The position numbers and the translations under genes were made by a program. The notes under the pieces are model-generated. The model saw only the letters and a list, made by a program, of their open reading frames with translations, was not told where the DNA came from and did not search any database. Positions 52,183 to 61,476 of a stretch of 64,000 nucleotides of DNA are shown piece after piece; position 1 is the stretch's first letter; each line of letters begins with the position of its first letter. The stretch comes from Paenibacillus tuaregi (GTDB taxonomy: Bacteria > Bacillota > Bacilli > Paenibacillales > Paenibacillaceae): contig NZ_LT575476.1 in NCBI RefSeq assembly GCF_900086655.1, forward strand, positions 3,796,543 through 3,860,542. Direction: 5' to 3'.

Positions 52183-53908
52183 GATTATCCGTCTCCTTTC
52201 TGATCGCGATCGGGATGTAAAAAGTAAAGATTGTACCGCCGCTTTCGCGAGCCGCCGCCTTCAGCCGCGCCTGATCCCCGTACAGCACTTGCAGACGGCG
52301 TGCCGTGTTGACCAGGCCTACGCCTTTCTCTGGCTGCCACGGCAGCTCGTCCGCCATCCCGAGCATCTTCCGGTTCAAACGGGTGAGGTTCTCCTCGCTG
52401 AGCCCCCTGCCGTTATCTCCGATGGCGATCACCAGCATGCGGTCATGAATCGCGGCGCTCAGATCGATGGTCGGATTTTCCGGCCTGGCGGACAATCCGT
52501 GTTGGATCGCGTTCTCGACGATCGGCTGCAGAAGCAGCCTCGGCAGCTCGATCGATTCCGTTCCCTCTCCCAGCTCGTAATCGAACGCAATGTGCATCCG
52601 GTTGCGAATTTGCATGACTTGCACATAGCTTCCGAGCACCTTGCACTCTTCGGCAAGCTTAAGCGGTTCGTCAATATGAACGTAGGCTCGCAGCAGCTTC
52701 ATCAATGCGTCGATCATCGTTCCGTGCGGTTCATCCCCGCTCAGCAGCAAGCTGACTTTGATCGAATTGAGCGTATTCAGGAGAAAATGCGGCCGAATCT
52801 GCGCCGCCAACGCTTTAAGCTCGATCCTGCTTTTCTCCTCCTGCTCGCTTTCCACCTTTTGCAGCAGTCCGTTGATGTCGTCCAGCATCTGGTTGAACGC
52901 GGCGGATAGAACGGCCACCTCGTCTTTGCCCTTTACGGGAATACGGACATCGCGCTTGCCCCCGACGTACTGCTTGACACTCCGACGCAGCAAGCTGATA
53001 GGTCTGTTAATATGGTCCGCCCAGAACAGGGACAGAATGAGGAACGCGAAGAAAAACAAGCCCACCAACGATAAGGACACCAAAAACTCCCGGTTAATCT
53101 GGCTGTCGATAAAGGTTCGAGGCAGCATGCTGGTGAGTTCCCAGCCCGTCTTCGGTATGGAAACCCTTGTCGTCAGCATGCCACCGGAATCTGCGGGCAC
53201 GCGCTTGCCTTTAACGGCAATGATCTCGCCCGACCGGTCGGCGAGCGCGAAACTCATGTCGGGATTGCCGGTGTCCAGCAAGCCGTGGAAATACGATTGG
53301 GGGATCCCGACGAACATGGTCGCCAGCTTCTCGCGATTGCGCGGATCGACGATGAAGCTGGCGGCATAAAAGTAGTCGGGAGCAACTTCTGCCTCGCCGG
53401 AAGCAAACCATTGCAGGGAAGTCGTTTCCTTCTGATCGAGTCGACTGCTTTCCCGCAAAAAGGACGGCGGCAGCACAGAGAATACGGGAACGGATTTATC
53501 GCCCATGATCATCCGGTTTTTCTTATTTACGATCATCATCTTCAAGTTGGCATCCGCCGATTGCATCATCAACAGATCGGCGACGGAATCGAGCCGCATG
53601 TAAGATTGAAAAGTCGCGAAATCAGCAAAGCTTTCGGCATCCTTCAGATGCCGAAAGCTTTCCAAAATATCCGGATTGTACGTTTTGGAGAAATATACCG
53701 ATGCGAAGGAGATGCTGTCGATCGTCTTATCCAATTGATTCGCAATGACCGTCAGCGTTTCTTCGTTGGAACGAGCAAGTTTATCGCTTACGTTCTGCTT
53801 GACCGAAGAATAGGCCCAAAAGGTTACGGCAATAAACGGCAAGAGAATAAGCATCAGGAACGAGTACTGCATCTTGCGGTGAAACGAAAATCGGCTTAAC
53901 CATTCCAT
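52157..53908 (-). CDS. YesM-type sensor histidine kinase
   Basis: About 583 residues. Two transmembrane helices (about 16-38 and 285-310) flank a large extracellular dCache-like domain. HAMP follows (INRPISLLRRSVKQYVGGKR). The His_kinase box ALAAQIRPHFLLNTLNSIKV is typical of the 5TM/YesM family, and HATPase has LLQPIVENAIQHGLS and DNGRGLSEENL. The start is ATG 53908 or TTG 53920; neither spacing is ideal. It pairs with the YesN-type regulator in a coupled gene pair. Confidence 0.93.
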   Translation of the reverse strand: MEWLSRFSFHRKMQYSFLMLILLPFIAVTFWAYSSVKQNVSDKLARSNEETLTVIANQLDKTIDSISFASVYFSKTYNPDILESFRHLKDAESFADFATFQSYMRLDSVADLLMMQSADANLKMMIVNKKNRMIMGDKSVPVFSVLPPSFLRESSRLDQKETTSLQWFASGEAEVAPDYFYAASFIVDPRNREKLATMFVGIPQSYFHGLLDTGNPDMSFALADRSGEIIAVKGKRVPADSGGMLTTRVSIPKTGWELTSMLPRTFIDSQINREFLVSLSLVGLFFFAFLILSLFWADHINRPISLLRRSVKQYVGGKRDVRIPVKGKDEVAVLSAAFNQMLDDINGLLQKVESEQEEKSRIELKALAAQIRPHFLLNTLNSIKVSLLLSGDEPHGTMIDALMKLLRAYVHIDEPLKLAEECKVLGSYVQVMQIRNRMHIAFDYELGEGTESIELPRLLLQPIVENAIQHGLSARPENPTIDLSAAIHDRMLVIAIGDNGRGLSEENLTRLNRKMLGMADELPWQPEKGVGLVNTARRLQVLYGDQARLKAAARESGGTIFTFYIPIAIRKETDNHDEGHADR

Positions 53909-53989
53909 GACATCGATCAACCACCCCGAAATCCCATAATACGCTTTATTATAACTTATCCCAGGCCGACTGCCCGTCCGTTAACCGCT

Positions 53990-55324
53990 TTATTTGTTCG
54001 CATCGACCACTTTTTTCACTTCATTTGTCATGGTCGTCTTCACTTCATCGAAACTGAGGTGATTCAGCATATAACTGGAGAAGCCGTTCTCCACGATGGT
54101 TTTCAATTCGGATCCATAAGGCACGCTGAACGCGTTCGGCACTTTGATACGCGGATCGAACAACGTCTTGGTCAACGATTCGGTGTCGATCAGATTCTGA
54201 TTATCTTTGTAAAAGTCTTTGATCATCGCGGCTCCATCGGCACCTTTGTAGGCGGGAACATCGTTCGTGTACTTGGAAGATTCCTTCGACATCCATCTCA
54301 CGAAGTTGTAAGCCGCTTCCTTATGCTTCGATTTTGCGCCGATCGCAATCGGAGCGCCGGAAATATTGGTCATGCCGACTTCTTTCGAATCGACGGATTG
54401 CGGAATCGGCGCGTATACCATCTGGAAGTCGTGCGGGAACTTCTGCAGGTTCAGGCCGGCACGTACGACATAGCTAGGCACCGCCAGCATGCTGGCATTG
54501 CCGGCAAAAAACTGCTGCAGGACATGGTAGTTGGATGCCAGCACATCCGCATATGGCTCCACGCTCTTGTCTTTCTCCTCCATCTCGCGACGCAGTTCGA
54601 AGAAGTACTTGAAGGAAGGATCGTCGAAGATCGGGTTCAAGTCCGCATCGAGCTGCGGATTTGGGCGTTCGGTATAAGCGATGACGTTGGCGTATTCGCC
54701 CCAGGTGTGGAAGTACGTCCCGTAATGTCCGTCCACCGTCAGCTTCTTGGCATAATCGCGGAAGTCATCCCACGTCCAACCCATCTCGGGAAGCTTAAGA
54801 CCCGCCTTCTCCAGATGCTCGCGGTTGAATACGGTGAGCCATTGCGTCGAGCTCGTCAAGAGACCGTAAATTTGATTATCGAACTTAACTAACTTTGTAT
54901 ATTCGTCTTCCGGCTTCACCTTTTCTTTGTCAAAATACGCGTTCAGCGGTTCCACGACGCCCCTCGAAGCCCGTTCAAGCACTTCATCTTCATTGCCGGT
55001 CATGAACACGTCAATGACTTCGCCGCTTCCGATCATAATGTCCAATTTTTTCACAAAATCCGTACTGTTGCTGTTTTGCACGAGGGAGACGTATTCCACT
55101 TCCACTTTGTCCTGCGATTGATTGTACGCCTGAACGGCCTTGTATATCGGCTCATCCGGATTGTTCGCTTTAAACGTGTAGAATTTGATCTGTTCTTTGC
55201 CCGCTGCCTGCCCGCTTGCCGTGGATGCATTCGTCCCGGATGCGTTATTGCTGTTGTTGCTTCCGCATGCGGCCATGGAGAGAACCACGAGCAGAATCGT
55301 TGCCCACAATGCTGTTTTCTTCAA
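53990..55324 (-). CDS. Sugar ABC transporter substrate-binding lipoprotein (CUT1)
   Basis: A 444-residue extracellular solute-binding protein family 1 member. TTG at 55324 (then KKTALWATILLVVLSMAACG) is chosen because AAAGGGGG lies 8 nt upstream; the ATG at 55330 is too close. The lipobox is MAAC with Cys20. Visible marks are LTVFNREHLEKAGLKLPEMG and AYNFVRWMSKESSKY. It would bind an oligosaccharide or sugar and pass it to the MalF/MalG-type permeases. A TATAAT at 55364-55359 suggests an internal promoter. No ATPase gene adjoins, so a shared MsmK-type ATPase is likely. Confidence 0.93.
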   Translation of the reverse strand: MKKTALWATILLVVLSMAACGSNNSNNASGTNASTASGQAAGKEQIKFYTFKANNPDEPIYKAVQAYNQSQDKVEVEYVSLVQNSNSTDFVKKLDIMIGSGEVIDVFMTGNEDEVLERASRGVVEPLNAYFDKEKVKPEDEYTKLVKFDNQIYGLLTSSTQWLTVFNREHLEKAGLKLPEMGWTWDDFRDYAKKLTVDGHYGTYFHTWGEYANVIAYTERPNPQLDADLNPIFDDPSFKYFFELRREMEEKDKSVEPYADVLASNYHVLQQFFAGNASMLAVPSYVVRAGLNLQKFPHDFQMVYAPIPQSVDSKEVGMTNISGAPIAIGAKSKHKEAAYNFVRWMSKESSKYTNDVPAYKGADGAAMIKDFYKDNQNLIDTESLTKTLFDPRIKVPNAFSVPYGSELKTIVENGFSSYMLNHLSFDEVKTTMTNEVKKVVDANK

Positions 55325-55471
55325 GATCATTTCCCCCTTTAGTGGATGTTGCAAGCTCATTATACAGCCCTTGATACGGCCTATACCATCTACAGAATTG
55401 AGTTGTTAGCGTATACATTTTTGACCTGACCCGCTCGGTCTACGCAAGCCGAGTTGGCTGCCAAGTGCAAA

Positions 55472-56308
55472 TCATCCTTTCACCCCGCCGATCGCAATTC
55501 CGTTTATCACCTGTTTTTGCAGCATGAGGAACAGTACGATCAACGGAACGATCGCCGCTACGGAAGCCATCATCATCACCGCGATTCGCGTGCCGAATTC
55601 CTCCTGGAAAAATTGCATGCCTAGCGGAATCGTGAATAGCTTTGTCGAATTCAGCATGATGAGCGGCCCTTGGTAATCGTTCCAGGTCCAGATGAATTTG
55701 ATGATACCTACCGTTGCCAAGATCGGCTTGCTTAAGGGGAGCATGACGTTCCAAAATACGCGGAAGAATCCCGCGCCGTCCAATTCCGCCGCTTCGAGCA
55801 AATCGTTATGGATGCCCACCATGAATTGGCGCAGAAGGAATGAAAAATAGCTCGAGAATATCCCCATCACAATCAGTGCGGTGTGCGTGTCGTACAGCCC
55901 TATTTCCTTAATCATAATATAACGAGGAACTAAAGTAGCCTGCTCCGGAATCATCATGAATGCGAGCATCAGGCTGAACACCAGTCCCCGGCCTTTGAAC
56001 GCCAATTTGGATAACGCGTACCCGGCCATGGAAGAGATCAGGATTGTCGCCAGGGTGGAGATGGCCGCAATCTTGATCGAGTTCATATAGAACAAACCGA
56101 AGGAAACGTCGCCCAGCCATACGGCTTTGACGTTTTCAACCAAATTCCATTCCTTCGGAATCCATTGAATCGGGAACGTCCATACATCCCGTTCCGTCTT
56201 GGTGGCGGCGGACAGCATCCAGAACAGCGGCAGCAGGAAGAATACGGATAATGCCGCAAAGAAAAGGGTCAATATCAGCCTGCTTGTCTTAAACCTAGTC
56301 AATAGCAT
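55472..56308 (-). CDS. Sugar ABC permease, MalG type
   Basis: A 278-residue permease with six helices. The EAA loop is LLEAAELDGAGFFRVFWNVM, then LPLSKP near residue 200. N-terminal LLPLFWMLSAATKTERDV is typical of CUT1 MalG/LacG proteins. It forms the membrane channel with the MalF-type partner encoded 25 bp upstream. Confidence 0.95.
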   Translation of the reverse strand: MLLTRFKTSRLILTLFFAALSVFFLLPLFWMLSAATKTERDVWTFPIQWIPKEWNLVENVKAVWLGDVSFGLFYMNSIKIAAISTLATILISSMAGYALSKLAFKGRGLVFSLMLAFMMIPEQATLVPRYIMIKEIGLYDTHTALIVMGIFSSYFSFLLRQFMVGIHNDLLEAAELDGAGFFRVFWNVMLPLSKPILATVGIIKFIWTWNDYQGPLIMLNSTKLFTIPLGMQFFQEEFGTRIAVMMMASVAAIVPLIVLFLMLQKQVINGIAIGGVKG

Positions 56309-56333
56309 CGCATGGGTTTCCTTTCATATGGTA

Positions 56334-57275
56334 CTAGTAATGGACTTTCCGGTTTTGCGAGATCCAGGTAATCGAGGTGACGAGCAGAATCATCATAAAC
56401 AGCGCCCACGACATGGCCGAAGCATACCCCATCTGGAAACGCTCGAACCCTTCCTCATAAATCTGGTACACAATGACCGTGCTCGCATAGTTCGGGCCTC
56501 CGTTCGTCAAAAACTTAATCAGATCGAACACCTTGAAGGAAGAAATGATGCTTGTGATCGCCAGAAAAAAAATCGTCGGCCCCAGCAGCGGAACGGTAAT
56601 GCGCCTGAACTGCTGAATGCCGGTCGCGCCGTCGATTCTGGCGGCTTCGTACAATTCCTCCGGAATGTTGGACATCCCAGCCAGAAAAATAATGATCTGA
56701 TAACCGAGAACCTGCCAAATATAGATGACCATAATCGCGATCAGCGAGTAGCTCGTATCGACCAGCCAGCGCGGCGGGTTAGACATCCCCATATCCATCA
56801 GCATTTGATTCAGCGGTCCTTTGGACGGGTGATAGAGCGCCTGCCATACGGCGGCAATCGCGACGGTCGAGCAAATATACGGAATAAAAAAGGCCACTTT
56901 AAAATACGTCTTCGCATACAGCTTTTTATGAATGAGCGCAGCCAGTACGATGCCGATCAGCATCGTGAGCGGTACTGTACCGACCGTAAACCATACATTG
57001 TTCTTCAGAGCAAGGATAAAATGATCGTCCTTGAACAATTGAACGAAATTGTCCAGTCCGATAAACCGGATCGCCGACAAGCCGCCTACCAGGTTCCACT
57101 CCGTAAAACTGAGCACGAGACTGGAGATCAGCGGAAACAGAGAAAGTACGATCAGGCCGATGACTTCCGGCGCGATAAAGATCCACCCGGCCCATTGCTC
57201 TCGCCGCTTGCGCGTCCAATAGGTTTTTGGATGGACAGCCGCGACCGTATCGCGGGCAATCACTTGATCATTCAT
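56334..57275 (-). CDS. Sugar ABC permease, MalF type
   Basis: A 313-residue permease with six helices and a short cytosolic N-terminus. The EAA loop is LYEAARIDGATGIQQFRRIT, then VPLLGP near residue 225. FIAPEVIGLIVLSLFPLISS marks helix 1. It is the first gene of the permease-binding protein-YesM-YesN-beta-helix-SurA-like unit on the minus strand. AGGAGG lies upstream of the ATG. The frame opposite it is also open for 456 codons but shows no protein-like features. Confidence 0.95.
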   Translation of the reverse strand: MNDQVIARDTVAAVHPKTYWTRKRREQWAGWIFIAPEVIGLIVLSLFPLISSLVLSFTEWNLVGGLSAIRFIGLDNFVQLFKDDHFILALKNNVWFTVGTVPLTMLIGIVLAALIHKKLYAKTYFKVAFFIPYICSTVAIAAVWQALYHPSKGPLNQMLMDMGMSNPPRWLVDTSYSLIAIMVIYIWQVLGYQIIIFLAGMSNIPEELYEAARIDGATGIQQFRRITVPLLGPTIFFLAITSIISSFKVFDLIKFLTNGGPNYASTVIVYQIYEEGFERFQMGYASAMSWALFMMILLVTSITWISQNRKVHY

Positions 57276-57313
57276 TTGCGCTTACCTCCTATTAAATATG
57301 TGGATTCATTGTA

Positions 57314-57716
57314 TCAAGAGGCTTCGGACATTGCGGTACAGCCTTGCGACTCTTTGATGTGCATTATTTTGACCTGTATCGAAGGGGGGGATTTGCAGCG
57401 TGCTATACGTAAAAAAGCGACCGGCGCACCGGCGCAACACTCGGCGAACCAAAGCCAGATTACGAAGCGATGGGTGGTCTCCAGCCAAAGCAGAAACCGC
57501 TCGGTCAAGCCCTCGTCCTTCGTAACGAACGCGACCTTGCTGAACAGTTTCCAAAGGTGTCCCAGCTGATACGATCATCCAATTTCGACAATTGCTTGCT
57601 GGTCGTTCCAATTCAATTTTGAGATCCGCGCTGCAGCTGAGACAGCGAGCCTCATTATAGGAGCAGTCTGACACATAGCTGTTACCGCACGAACAGAAAT
57701 AAAGCCCTACCTTCAT
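57314..57716 (-). pseudogene. Frameshifted zinc-ribbon-like gene
   Basis: The N-terminal part is protein-like: MKVGLYFCSCGNSYV with two Cys pairs (FCSC, CLSC). Sensible coding then moves through all three frames. The first continues to about IELERPA; the next reads KQLSKLDDRISWDTFG; the last reads KLFSKVAFVTKDEGLTERFL, then LWLETTHRFVIWLWF and on to MSEAS near 57317. Joined, these give one plausible protein of about 135 residues, so at least two frameshifts are likely. The open frame of 136 codons from 57716 is not the native product. It borders the sugar locus. Confidence 0.6.
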
Positions 57717-57911
57717 GTGAATGTCTCCTTATCAGCTCCTCTCGCGAAGGGGGATGTACTAAAACCCCCATGCCGGGTTACTGAATAAGTCGTCTTAAGC
57801 GAATTGATGTCCGGTTTCCCGCTTCTCGTTCACATACAGCTTTTCAAAGCCGTCATCGCCGATCACGATGCCACAGCACTGGCAGCGAAGAATCTGTGGG
57901 GCGCTCCGGTC

Positions 57912-57958
57912 AAAAAATAAGATGCCGTCCTGTAGTAAGCACCTCAGGACGGCATCTT
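57912..57958 (-). terminator. Strong hairpin terminator
   Basis: AAGATGCCGTCCTG (57919-57932) pairs perfectly with CAGGACGGCATCTT (57945-57958). On the minus strand it is followed by ATTTTTTG. It overlaps the 3' end of the small ORF at 57944-58087. Confidence 0.85.
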
Positions 57959-58087
57959 TGTAAAATGTTCATTGGTTTGTATGTTGTTTGATTTATTTGA
58001 AGCCAATATCTCCTCGATGACGGCTATCCTCTTGGAATCCTTGACTAGCCAAATTAAGCTTCTAATATCATCGGCAGACAGTCTACG
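57944..58087 (-). pseudogene. Small ORF, probable gene remnant
   Basis: The frame reads RRLSADDIRSLIWLVKDSKR, then IAVIEEILASNKSNN and ends KMPS. The helical, charged pattern looks like real protein, but there is no start codon before an in-frame stop at 58088-58090. It is probably the 3' end of a decayed gene; a terminator overlaps its stop. The family is not recognised. Confidence 0.45.
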
Positions 58088-58156
58088 CTACAAATAAATA
58101 TCTGTATAACAATGCATATAATTTCATTAATCATTAATCATGAAATTTCTTTCTCA

Positions 58157-58328
58157 CTATATAAAATGAACTTATGGGGGTATACTTTTCGGACGCTGTG
58201 ATGCCTAGTGTTCTTACGACCACTGTTGTCTCCGAAATGCTTGAACTAGAACTCCAGTGGGGCATTTCGGAGACAAAGGCGGACGCTCCGCTTCTTCAGA
58301 ATCACTCGGGATCGAAGCTAAGATCGGT
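58157..58328. repeat. MITE-like element, copy truncated at the right
   Basis: It is closely similar to 34172-34344, beginning with the same terminal repeat CTATATAAAATGAACTT and ending abruptly after GATCGGT, so the right terminal repeat is missing. The internal stem is perfect here: TTGTCTCCGAAATGC (58226-58240) with GCATTTCGGAGACAA (58262-58276). It ends 30 bp before the nrdJ stop and might serve as its terminator. Confidence 0.85.
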
Positions 58329-58358
58329 GCTTGAATCATTTCGAACAGTTTGACCGTC

Positions 58359-61139
58359 CTACGAGCATCTGCTGTATCCGCAGTTGCTGCAGGTCCGGCA
58401 GCCTTCCATGTTGATCAGCGAGGCTGATCCGCATGAAGGGCATAAATCACGGGAAGCGCTTTGGACCAAGCCGGAGGCATTAGACCCTGCCTGTACCTGC
58501 TGCTCATGCCGCAGCTGTTCCACGAGTTCATCAGGGGCAGGCAGTCCTTGGCCACCGATCTCTGATGAGGACTGCTGGGCATGCGTCTCTAGTGCCTTCG
58601 CTACCGCATCCGCAATGGATTCCACCCGATTCGGGCCAAATCCGATCGCGCCGGAGCCGCCAATTCCCTTGAGGTGTTTGATCAGCAGCTCAACCTTATG
58701 ACCGTGATCTCCATAACGGAGGAACAGAGAGCATACCCGGCCAAGCGCCTCCGCCATGGCAAACACATCTGAGCCCGCCTTCCCGACATTCAGGAAGATC
58801 TCCCCTGGAATGCCGTCCAGGTCATTAATCGTAATATAAGCCATGCCAAAAGGGGTGTTCATCTTGTACGTGGCGCCCCGCAACACTTGCGGGCGGCTCT
58901 TATACTGCTTGTCTACGACTTTAGAGCCCGGTTTGCCCGAAGGACTGAGCTCCACAGTTTGTCCGCTCTGCAGCAGGTTCTGTATCCCCGAGCCCTCCAC
59001 CTCAATCAGCCGGTCGGACGCTTCGGAACGCTGACCTTCCGCTTTCTCGGCAATGATTCGTTCAAGCTGATCTTCTACAGCTGCGGCTTTAGCAGCTGCT
59101 TCGCCATCCTGCTCCTTCCGGAGCTGGTTCTGATCAGCGTTCAGCCCCATTCCCTCGGATTCAGAGCCGCTGGATACTGCTGTCTCGGGCTGTTGCGGCG
59201 CCTCCTTCTTCTCAGTCTGAAGCACCTGGACATCCCGGCTTCCATCCCTGTAGATCGTTACGCCCTTGCAGCCCAGGTCAAAAGCAAGCTCATACAGGCG
59301 CTTCGTCTCTTCGATAGTAAAATCAGCCGGGCAGTTCGCCGTCTTGGAGATCGAGCTGTCCACCCAGCGCTGGATAGCAGCCTGGCTCCGAATATGATCC
59401 TCGGCGGACAAGTCCATAGCCGTGACGAAGTAAGATGGCAGCGGTTGCTCCGGATGCGCATCCATCCACTCCTGGGCAATCGGCACAAATTGCTCATCGA
59501 AGCCAAGCCGGCTCTGTCTGAAATATTTGAAAGCAAAGTAAGGCTCAATTCCCGTTGATGTGCCTACCATCGTCCCGGTGCTTCCTGTAGGAGCCTGCGT
59601 GATAATCGTTACATTCCGAACCCCGTTCTCACGCACAGCCTCCCCCACTTCCGGGTAAGTCTCCACCATCGACTTCATAAACCCGCTCTGCAGATATTTC
59701 TCTGCATCAAAAGCCGGAAATGCCCCTTTCTCCCCCGCGATTTCCGCCGAAGCGAGATAAGCCTCCCGCGCGATGAACCCATACAAGCGATCCAGAAAAT
59801 CAAGGGACTCTGGACTTCCGTAGCGGATGTTCAGCTTGATCATCAGCTCCGCCAGTCCCATCGTTCCGAGCCCCACCCGGCGCTCGTTCTTCTGGTTTCT
59901 CTCGTTCTCCTCGAAATGATAAGGAGTCGTGTCAATCACATTGTCAAGAAAACGGACAGAATCCCGCGCGACACGCCCCAGCTCCTCCCAGTCAACATCG
60001 TGATGCTGCTCATCATAGAACTTGGACAGGTTAATGGCGGATAAATTACATACCCCCCAAGCAGGCAGACCCTGCTCTCCGCATGGGTTGGTGCAGATAA
60101 TCGGGTTGAAATACCAGCTGTTCGACATCTGGTTGTAATATTCCATGAATACGACTCCCGGCTCTGCGGATTTCCAGGCCGACTCCATAATAATGTCCCA
60201 GATCTCCCGCGCCTTCACGGTGCGGTAGTGAATGACTTTGCCGCCAGCCTCCTTCCACTTCTCCAGATTACCGTCCCACGTATCCGTGTAGGAATCATCC
60301 GACGTGTCCGGGAATACCAGCTCCCAATCGAGGTCTTGCTTAACCGCATTCATAAAGTCATTGCTGATGCAGACAGACAGATTCGCATTCGTAACCTGGC
60401 CCATCGTCTGCTTCACGGTAATAAAATCAAGAATGTCGGGATGCCAGTCATTCATCATGAGCATCAGCGCACCCCGCCGGCTCCCGCCCTGTTCAATCAG
60501 GCCAGTTGTATAACTGAACAGCCCGCCCCAGGAGACGGCTCCGCTTGAGGTTCCGTTAACTCCCTTAACTACCGCTCTTCTCGGCCGCAGGGAGCTTAAG
60601 TTAATCCCCACTCCACCCCCGCGGGCCATAATTTCAGTCATTTCTGAAAGGGTCTCCATAATTCCACCGCGGCTGTCCTTAGGCGACGGAATCACATAAC
60701 AGTTAAACAGCGTAAGTTCTTCACTCGCTCCCGCACCTGCCGCGATCCGTCCCCCAGGAACAAGCTTCCAGTCATCCAAAATATATCTGAATCGCTGCTC
60801 CCATTCTTCCCGCAGTTCCTGGGTTGCTTCAGCCGAGGCCATGGCCTTGGCCAGCCGGTCCCACATCTCCTCAGGGGTCTTCTCTATATTTAGGGTAAGC
60901 TTCTCCACCTCGGTAACGACCTGCTCCCCGCTGCGTGTCAGCACGGTAGCCCAGCTGCCTTCCCGGCTAATGATTTCTCCGACTTCCTTGGTAGGAAACT
61001 TAGGGTCATCCTTCGTCAGAACCAGCACAGTATCACCTACCGCGGCATGACTCGGATCGGGATTTTTCCAGGCATAACGGTCAAGAAATATTTTCTCACT
61101 CAAGCCTGTCAGACGTTGATGATGCAGTGTACCACTCAT
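58359..61139 (-). CDS. nrdJ: Class II (B12-dependent) ribonucleotide reductase
   Basis: A 926-residue adenosylcobalamin-dependent reductase making deoxynucleotides in the cytosol. It has an extra N-terminal domain (1-75), then the ten-stranded barrel with LTLFNCYVIPSPKDSRGG, the active-site finger NPCGEQGLPAWGVCNLSAIN (about residue 353) and APTGSTGTMVGTSTGIEPYF. A low-complexity linker (about 640-730) precedes a C-terminal domain and a Cys-rich end (CPSCGSASLINMEGCRTCSN) carrying the reducing thiols. The Shine-Dalgarno site is AGGAGG. Two NrdR-like boxes lie upstream. No cobalamin riboswitch was seen. Confidence 0.97.
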   Translation of the reverse strand: MSGTLHHQRLTGLSEKIFLDRYAWKNPDPSHAAVGDTVLVLTKDDPKFPTKEVGEIISREGSWATVLTRSGEQVVTEVEKLTLNIEKTPEEMWDRLAKAMASAEATQELREEWEQRFRYILDDWKLVPGGRIAAGAGASEELTLFNCYVIPSPKDSRGGIMETLSEMTEIMARGGGVGINLSSLRPRRAVVKGVNGTSSGAVSWGGLFSYTTGLIEQGGSRRGALMLMMNDWHPDILDFITVKQTMGQVTNANLSVCISNDFMNAVKQDLDWELVFPDTSDDSYTDTWDGNLEKWKEAGGKVIHYRTVKAREIWDIIMESAWKSAEPGVVFMEYYNQMSNSWYFNPIICTNPCGEQGLPAWGVCNLSAINLSKFYDEQHHDVDWEELGRVARDSVRFLDNVIDTTPYHFEENERNQKNERRVGLGTMGLAELMIKLNIRYGSPESLDFLDRLYGFIAREAYLASAEIAGEKGAFPAFDAEKYLQSGFMKSMVETYPEVGEAVRENGVRNVTIITQAPTGSTGTMVGTSTGIEPYFAFKYFRQSRLGFDEQFVPIAQEWMDAHPEQPLPSYFVTAMDLSAEDHIRSQAAIQRWVDSSISKTANCPADFTIEETKRLYELAFDLGCKGVTIYRDGSRDVQVLQTEKKEAPQQPETAVSSGSESEGMGLNADQNQLRKEQDGEAAAKAAAVEDQLERIIAEKAEGQRSEASDRLIEVEGSGIQNLLQSGQTVELSPSGKPGSKVVDKQYKSRPQVLRGATYKMNTPFGMAYITINDLDGIPGEIFLNVGKAGSDVFAMAEALGRVCSLFLRYGDHGHKVELLIKHLKGIGGSGAIGFGPNRVESIADAVAKALETHAQQSSSEIGGQGLPAPDELVEQLRHEQQVQAGSNASGLVQSASRDLCPSCGSASLINMEGCRTCSNCGYSRCS

Positions 61140-61476
61140 TTTGCAACAACCTCCTGAACATTTATATATTCATTAGCTCTACAGCCAAATAGGTATAATA
61201 CCACAACATATTGAGCATCCATTATCATACTACACCACATATCGGAGTATTGTGATATTCGTCATATCCTCAATCCCGGATAAAAGCACCGTAAGAGAGA
61301 TTTGCCTATCACGCATTCTTCCTCTGTTTCGCACAAGTTATGAATAGGCTTTTTTTCGTCCATACTAACCCTACATCTCATTATAATTCAGACGGCCTGG
61401 GTTTGTACTCGTGACCCAGGGAACTAAGCATCAGCCCCTGCCTCAATGAGTATCTATGAAAGGACGGAACTAGAGC
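61140..61476. other. Divergent intergenic region nrdJ/yqhH
   Basis: Near nrdJ are two NrdR-like boxes (61202-61215, 61233-61246). The middle (61250-61370) shows nothing definite. On the yqhH side there is a TATAAT (61382-61387) and a CCTGGGT/ACCCAGG stem (61396-61402 with 61414-61420) in the leader. No cobalamin or glycine riboswitch consensus was recognised. Confidence 0.5.
61202..61246. promoter_or_regulatory. Paired NrdR-like boxes upstream of nrdJ
   Basis: CACAACATATTGAG (61202-61215) matches the NrdR box core CACWATATATWGTG at 12 of 14. A second, weaker copy, CACCACATATCGGA (61233-61246), shares the centre ACATAT. The centres are exactly 31 bp apart, the normal three-turn spacing of NrdR pairs. 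Confidence 0.6.

Larger units (their letters stand above)
57717..58358. other. Remnant-rich stretch between sugar locus and nrdJ
   Basis: A minus-strand fragment at about 57797-57905 reads ILRCQCCGIVIGDDGFEKLY, then VNEKRETGHQFA and stop, a zinc-ribbon tail without a start. Another, at 57944-58087, is listed separately. A long hairpin (57919-57958) and a truncated MITE-like copy (58157-58328) complete the stretch. No intact gene was seen. Confidence 0.55.

Noticed and set aside
45128..57275. The sugar locus as a prophage or integrative element
   Set aside because: No integrase, transposase, attachment repeats or phage genes are visible; only decayed genes at the right edge suggest transfer.
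56199..57569. A 456-codon open frame on the plus strand opposite the MalF-type permease
   Set aside because: The translation is rich in Asn, Gln, Arg and His with no domain or signal, while the minus strand encodes a textbook permease. It is an antisense shadow.
61140..61476. Possible cobalamin riboswitch before nrdJ or glycine riboswitch near yqhH
   Set aside because: No B12-box or glycine aptamer consensus blocks were found on either strand.
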